From contig NZ_JAATOM010000009.1 of assembly GCF_019207085.1 (NCBI RefSeq), forward strand, positions 1 to 64,000: DNA of 64,000 bases. Reading direction: 5' to 3'. The notes below the pieces were generated by a model, which was given only the letters and a program-made list of their open reading frames with translations, had not been told where the DNA came from and ran no database searches. How positions within the stretch are numbered: the stretch's first letter is position 1; the number at the start of each line of letters is the position of its first letter. Below, in pieces: positions 60,815-64,000 of the stretch. The translations under genes and the position numbers were made by a program. The stretch is from Variovorax sp. dw_308. GTDB lineage: Bacteria; Pseudomonadota; Gammaproteobacteria; Burkholderiales; Burkholderiaceae_C.

Positions 60815-60852
60815 AAAAAAGCCCCCGCTGCGGCTGCAGCGGGGGCTTTTTT
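60815..60852 (-). terminator. Strong bidirectional terminator
   Basis: A perfect 16-pair palindrome: A6GCCCCCGCTG (60815-60830) with CAGCGGGGGCT6 (60837-60852), loop CGGCTG. It lies 31 nt after the stop of the GMC oxidoreductase gene and insulates the FGE operon, which must use a promoter between 60714 and 60814. Confidence 0.93.
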
Positions 60853-60883
60853 CGATGCGCTTGCGCGCATGCGCGAAGCGGCG

Positions 60884-62554
60884 TTATGCGACGACGGCGG
60901 CGGGCTTGACCGCGCTTGCCCCGATGCTGGCGCTGGCGCTCGCTTGCGCCTGGACGCCGCGGATCATGTCCACCGCCTTCTCCGCAATCATCACGGTCGG
61001 CGCATTGGTGTTGCCGCCAACGACCGTCGGCATGATGGAAGCATCGACGACGCGCAGGCTCAGCAGGCCATGCACACGCAACTGCTCGTCGACCACCGAC
61101 GTGCGGTCACTGGCCGGACCCATCTTGCAGGTGCCCACAGGGTGGTATTGCGTATCGGCGCGATTGCGGATGTCTTCTGCGATGGCCCGGGTGTCGTTGC
61201 GGTCGACCTTGTAGAGCATCTTGCCGCGGTACGTGTCGAAGGGCTTGGCTTCCAGGATGTCCATCTGCAGCTGCACGCCCTTGACCAGCAGGTTCAGGTC
61301 GCGCTCGTCGTCCAGGAACTTGGGGTCGATGAGCGGTGCGGCGCGTGGGTCGCGGCTGGCCAGCTTGACGTGGCCGCGGCTGTACGGACGCAGCACTTCG
61401 ATGTGGCACGAGTACCCGTGTCCGACATGCAGCTTGCGGCTGTGATCATCGACCAGCGCGATGACGAACACCATCTGCAGGTCCGGCACCTTGACGTCTG
61501 GCGACGAGCGAATGAACGCGCCGGATTCCGCGAAGTTGGAGGTGACAAGGCCGGTGCGGCTCTTCTTCCATTCGGGCATGGCCGACGCCACGCGCGCACC
61601 ACCGCGTGCCGAGACGCCGAAGGTCTCGTGCTTCGAGCTCGTGCGATAGCTCTGCACATGGTCGATGTGATCCTGCAGGTTCTCGCCGACGCCAGGCAGG
61701 TCGTGCACGACCGGGATGCCGAGCTTCTGCAGTTCCGCGGCGGGACCGACGCCCGACAGCATCAGCAATTGGGGCGAGCCGAACGCACCCGCGGTGAGGA
61801 TGACCTCGCGGCGTGCGCGCACCTGCTTCTCGACGCCATCGACCGTGTACGCAACGCCGACTGCACGCTTGCCTTCGAACAGGATGCGGGAGGTCAGCGC
61901 ATGGGTGCGAACCGAGAGGTTGAAGCGCGACAGGTGGGGCGTGATGTAGCCCTTGGCCACGCTGTGGCGCTCGCCGTTCTTCTGCGTGACCTGGAACATG
62001 AACGAGCCGAACTGTTCGGCGCCGTTGTAGTCGCGCGTATTGGGCACGCCCTTCATCGCGCAGGCCTCGAGGAAGACCCTGTTCAACGCGCTCGGGTTGC
62101 GCACTTCCGCTGCGTTCAACGGGCCGCCCGTGCCGTGGAAGGGGTCGTCGCGAAAGGTCTCGTTGTTTTCGGCGCGCTTGAAGTACGGCAGGATCTCGTC
62201 GTAGGACCAGCCGGGGTTGCCGAGCGAGGCCCAGTGGTCATAGTCCCACTTGTTGCCGCGCACATAGACCATCGCGTTGATGGAGCTCGACCCGCCGAGC
62301 GTCTTGCCGCGCGGCTGGTAGCCCTGGCGGCCGTTCAGGCCCTTTTGCGGGACGGTCTTGTAGGCATAGTTGTTGAACGGAATGGGCAGCATCGCCACCA
62401 CGCCGATCGGCGCATGGATGAAGACGCTCTTGTCCGGTCCGCCAGCTTCCAGCATGCACACGCTGGTGCTGGAGTCCTCGCTCAATCGAGAAGCGACGAC
62501 GCAACCGCCGGAACCGCCGCCAACGACGACGTAGTCAAATTCTTCAATGCTCAT
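60884..62554 (-). CDS. GMC-family FAD oxidoreductase (choline dehydrogenase-like)
   Basis: A 556-residue flavoenzyme: DYVVVGGGSGGCVVASRL and ARRE-type FAD contacts at the N-terminus, GMC signature 1 RGKTLGGSSSINAMVYVRGN, signature 2 TAGAFGSPQLLMLSGVGPAA, and the catalytic His in QYHPVGTCKMG with Asn in GGNTNAP. Oxidises an alcohol to an aldehyde; choline, polyethylene glycol or long-chain alcohols are possible. The Ala/Ser C-terminal tail is not conserved in type. It is divergent from an AraC-family gene, its likely regulator, and ends at a strong terminator. Confidence 0.9.
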   Translation of the reverse strand: MSIEEFDYVVVGGGSGGCVVASRLSEDSSTSVCMLEAGGPDKSVFIHAPIGVVAMLPIPFNNYAYKTVPQKGLNGRQGYQPRGKTLGGSSSINAMVYVRGNKWDYDHWASLGNPGWSYDEILPYFKRAENNETFRDDPFHGTGGPLNAAEVRNPSALNRVFLEACAMKGVPNTRDYNGAEQFGSFMFQVTQKNGERHSVAKGYITPHLSRFNLSVRTHALTSRILFEGKRAVGVAYTVDGVEKQVRARREVILTAGAFGSPQLLMLSGVGPAAELQKLGIPVVHDLPGVGENLQDHIDHVQSYRTSSKHETFGVSARGGARVASAMPEWKKSRTGLVTSNFAESGAFIRSSPDVKVPDLQMVFVIALVDDHSRKLHVGHGYSCHIEVLRPYSRGHVKLASRDPRAAPLIDPKFLDDERDLNLLVKGVQLQMDILEAKPFDTYRGKMLYKVDRNDTRAIAEDIRNRADTQYHPVGTCKMGPASDRTSVVDEQLRVHGLLSLRVVDASIMPTVVGGNTNAPTVMIAEKAVDMIRGVQAQASASASIGASAVKPAAVVA

Positions 62555-62714
62555 GGTTGTGTCTCAGTTCTCTCGTGGATCAGGTGCCTGGATTCGTGAC
62601 GCAGCGTGCGAAGGAGAAGCGTCTACCGGCGGGTATAAGTGCCGGAGTGCCGGCGCGGGTGCGAATGTAGGGCGGCACTCGGGTCGCGCCTAGGTCCAAC
62701 TCCGCCACAATCGG
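62555..62714 (+). promoter_or_regulatory. Divergent control region between GMC oxidoreductase and AraC regulator
   Basis: This 160-nt gap separates two genes transcribed away from each other, the usual setting for AraC-type control of a catabolic gene. A possible -35 (TTCACA, about 62735) and -10 (TAATTC) lie inside the annotated regulator start, hinting that its true start may be further downstream. No clear operator repeat was found. Confidence 0.35.
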
Positions 62715-63830
62715 GTGAAAATCCGCCAAGAATTCACAATCTGTCAGAACGTGCGTAATTCCATTGCCTTTCAGGCTCCCTCGCGGCGGATCACCATCCG
62801 CGAGGCCGGCGACCCGGGCCGCCCGCTGCACAGCATGCAGGGCCTTGGCGCCCTCGTCGATGCCATGGCCGAGCAGGGTGTCGACGCCGTGACGCTTTTC
62901 GCCGGGACCGGCATCGTCCCACAGGCCATCTCCGACCACGAGGCCCGCATCTCGCACCGCCAGAAGATCGCGCTCTTCGACAATGTGCGGCGACTCTCGA
63001 ACGACTCGGCGGTGGGCTTGCGGGCGGGGCAGCGCCAGCGCCTGTCCGACTTCGGCGTCTATGGCTATGCGCTCCTGAGCAGCGCGACCTTCGCAGAGGC
63101 CATCGATTTCGGCATCAAGCATATTCGCCTGGCCGGCCCGGTCATCGAGAAGAGCTTCCGGATCGAGGGCGACGTTGCCATTTTCGAGGGCCACGGCTTC
63201 GCCGAACTGGGGCCGCTGTTGCCGATGGCCTCCGAGTTCTGGTTCAGTTCGATGCAGGTGCTGATCAGCCGCATCCTGGAACGTCCCTTCGAGGCGCTGT
63301 GCCTGCAGTTGCCCTACCCGGCACCCGCCGCCGCACCGCACTACGAGGACATCCTGCGTTGCCCGGTGAACTTCGATGCGCCGGCGATGCAATGGCGCTT
63401 CGATGCCCGGCTGCTGGAGCTGCCGCTGCCCAATGCCAATCCCATCACGGCGCAGGTATCTTCGGCCTTTTGCCATCGCATGCTGGAGGCGGCAGATGGC
63501 GTCGAGAACCCGCTGGTCCAGGCGATCAAGGAAATCTGCCTCAACGCGTCAGGCGGCCTGCCTCGGGCCGAACAGATGGCCCATCGGCTGAACCTGTCGA
63601 GCCGGACACTGCACCGCCGCCTGGCCGACGCAGGCACCACCTACCAGGGCATCGTCGACGGCGTGCGCAAGCGCCTTGCCATCGAGTTCCTGGAACGCAC
63701 CCAACTGTCGGTCGGCGAGATCGCGGAGCGCACCGGCTTCTCGGACGAGTCGAACTTCCGCAAGGCCTTTCGCAAGTGGACCAACCAGACCACCACCTTC
63801 TACCGAGAGCGCCGCGCCGAGAAGGTGTGA
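62715..63830 (+). CDS. AraC-family transcriptional regulator (OruR/ArgR-like, arabinose-binding type N-domain)
   Basis: A 371-residue regulator. Residues about 60-235 match the large sensor domain of OruR-like AraC proteins (LRAGQRQRLSDFGVYGYALL, SEFWFSSMQVLI). The C-terminal 100 residues form the double helix-turn-helix (MAHRLNLSSRTLHRRLADAG, VGEIAERTGFSDESNFRKAF, RKWTNQTTTFYRERR). It probably senses a small molecule and activates the divergent GMC oxidoreductase. The GTG start is weak; a later start, for example MQGLGALVDAM at 62835, is possible. Its final codons form one arm of the hairpin element that follows. Confidence 0.88.
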   Translation: MKIRQEFTICQNVRNSIAFQAPSRRITIREAGDPGRPLHSMQGLGALVDAMAEQGVDAVTLFAGTGIVPQAISDHEARISHRQKIALFDNVRRLSNDSAVGLRAGQRQRLSDFGVYGYALLSSATFAEAIDFGIKHIRLAGPVIEKSFRIEGDVAIFEGHGFAELGPLLPMASEFWFSSMQVLISRILERPFEALCLQLPYPAPAAAPHYEDILRCPVNFDAPAMQWRFDARLLELPLPNANPITAQVSSAFCHRMLEAADGVENPLVQAIKEICLNASGGLPRAEQMAHRLNLSSRTLHRRLADAGTTYQGIVDGVRKRLAIEFLERTQLSVGEIAERTGFSDESNFRKAFRKWTNQTTTFYRERRAEKV

Positions 63831-63943
63831 ATATTTCTACTGCGGACGCCAATCTCGGGTCTGCGGTCCTCACCGTACGGGTGTACGGTTCCGGTCCTCG
63901 ACCCGACCTTGGCGCCCTCGCTACGAAATCTTCACACCTTCTC
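63819..63943 (+). repeat. Long gene-end hairpin element, copy B (end of AraC gene)
   Basis: A 13-bp perfect inverted repeat (63819-63831 with 63931-63943) begins inside the last codons of the AraC gene. The stem continues inward for about 50 nt per side with few mismatches. The 89-nt inner part runs from CTACTGCG (63837) to CTCGCTACG (63925). Its centre, TCCTCAC-CGTAC-GGGT-GTACG-GTTCCGGTCC, matches copy A at 13234-13364, while the outer arms do not. No T run follows the right arm. Confidence 0.8.
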
Positions 63944-64000
63944 CGCTGCCGGTTTGGCGCCTGACAGCCGAGCCTCGCAGCCACGTGCATCGGCTCGGCT

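Overview
The window is GC-rich (roughly two thirds G+C), gene-dense, and has the gene content and order of a betaproteobacterium of the Comamonadaceae, most like Variovorax. Three arrangements point there: thiD-hemL divergent from rubredoxin-pilGHIJ-chpA; dusB-fis-purH; and yqgE-ruvX-pyrR-pyrB-pyrX-plsC. The genus is inferred from remembered synteny and protein style, not from a database search. I saw no rRNA, tRNA, CRISPR array, prophage or intact insertion sequence.

Layout. 0-10 kb holds housekeeping and metabolic genes: an enoyl-CoA hydratase, a CopD-like membrane protein, an M61 peptidase-dsbC-FAD hydroxylase block, a MOSC protein, ychF, an MFS pump, a GST and a YqaA protein. 10-16 kb holds dusB-fis-purH converging on thiD-hemL, with a long hairpin element between purH and hemL. 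15.8-26.7 kb is a rubredoxin followed by the complete Chp chemosensory system of type IV pili (pilG, pilH, pilI, pilJ and a 2304-residue ChpA). 26.7-30.6 kb is an accessory stretch: a gene-free segment, a methyltransferase, a sulfatase and a small two-repeat secreted protein. 30.6-36.8 kb holds a photolyase and the pyrimidine operon, whose dihydroorotase homologue lacks the metal-binding HxH. 37-39.3 kb holds a Pro/Ala-rich lipoprotein and a sirtuin.

39.3-58.6 kb, all on the minus strand, is the most unusual part. It is an export-and-surface locus in transcription order: a TolC-like outer-membrane lipoprotein, a short HlyD adaptor, a long HlyD adaptor with a cytoplasmic N-terminal domain, a fusion of PqqD-like region, M50 intramembrane metalloprotease and HlyD, and two giant paralogous proteins. 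Those two carry an N-terminal LEPR-XLL-type motif, a DUF4347 domain, cadherin-like repeats and a shared C-terminal tail. No ABC ATPase or RND pump is encoded anywhere in the window. The second giant gene has lost its native 3' end in frame: a frameshifting junction near 39.76 kb puts the conserved tail out of frame.

Upstream of that locus lies FGE-DUF202-DUF1622. The FGE keeps both catalytic cysteines, and a candidate substrate is the CTAGR-type sulfatase about 30 kb away. The window ends with a GMC oxidoreductase divergent from an AraC-family regulator. A second copy of the hairpin element seen after purH starts inside the last codons of that regulator. The two copies share an internal core of about 90-100 nt, but their outer arms differ and match the 3' end of whichever gene they follow.
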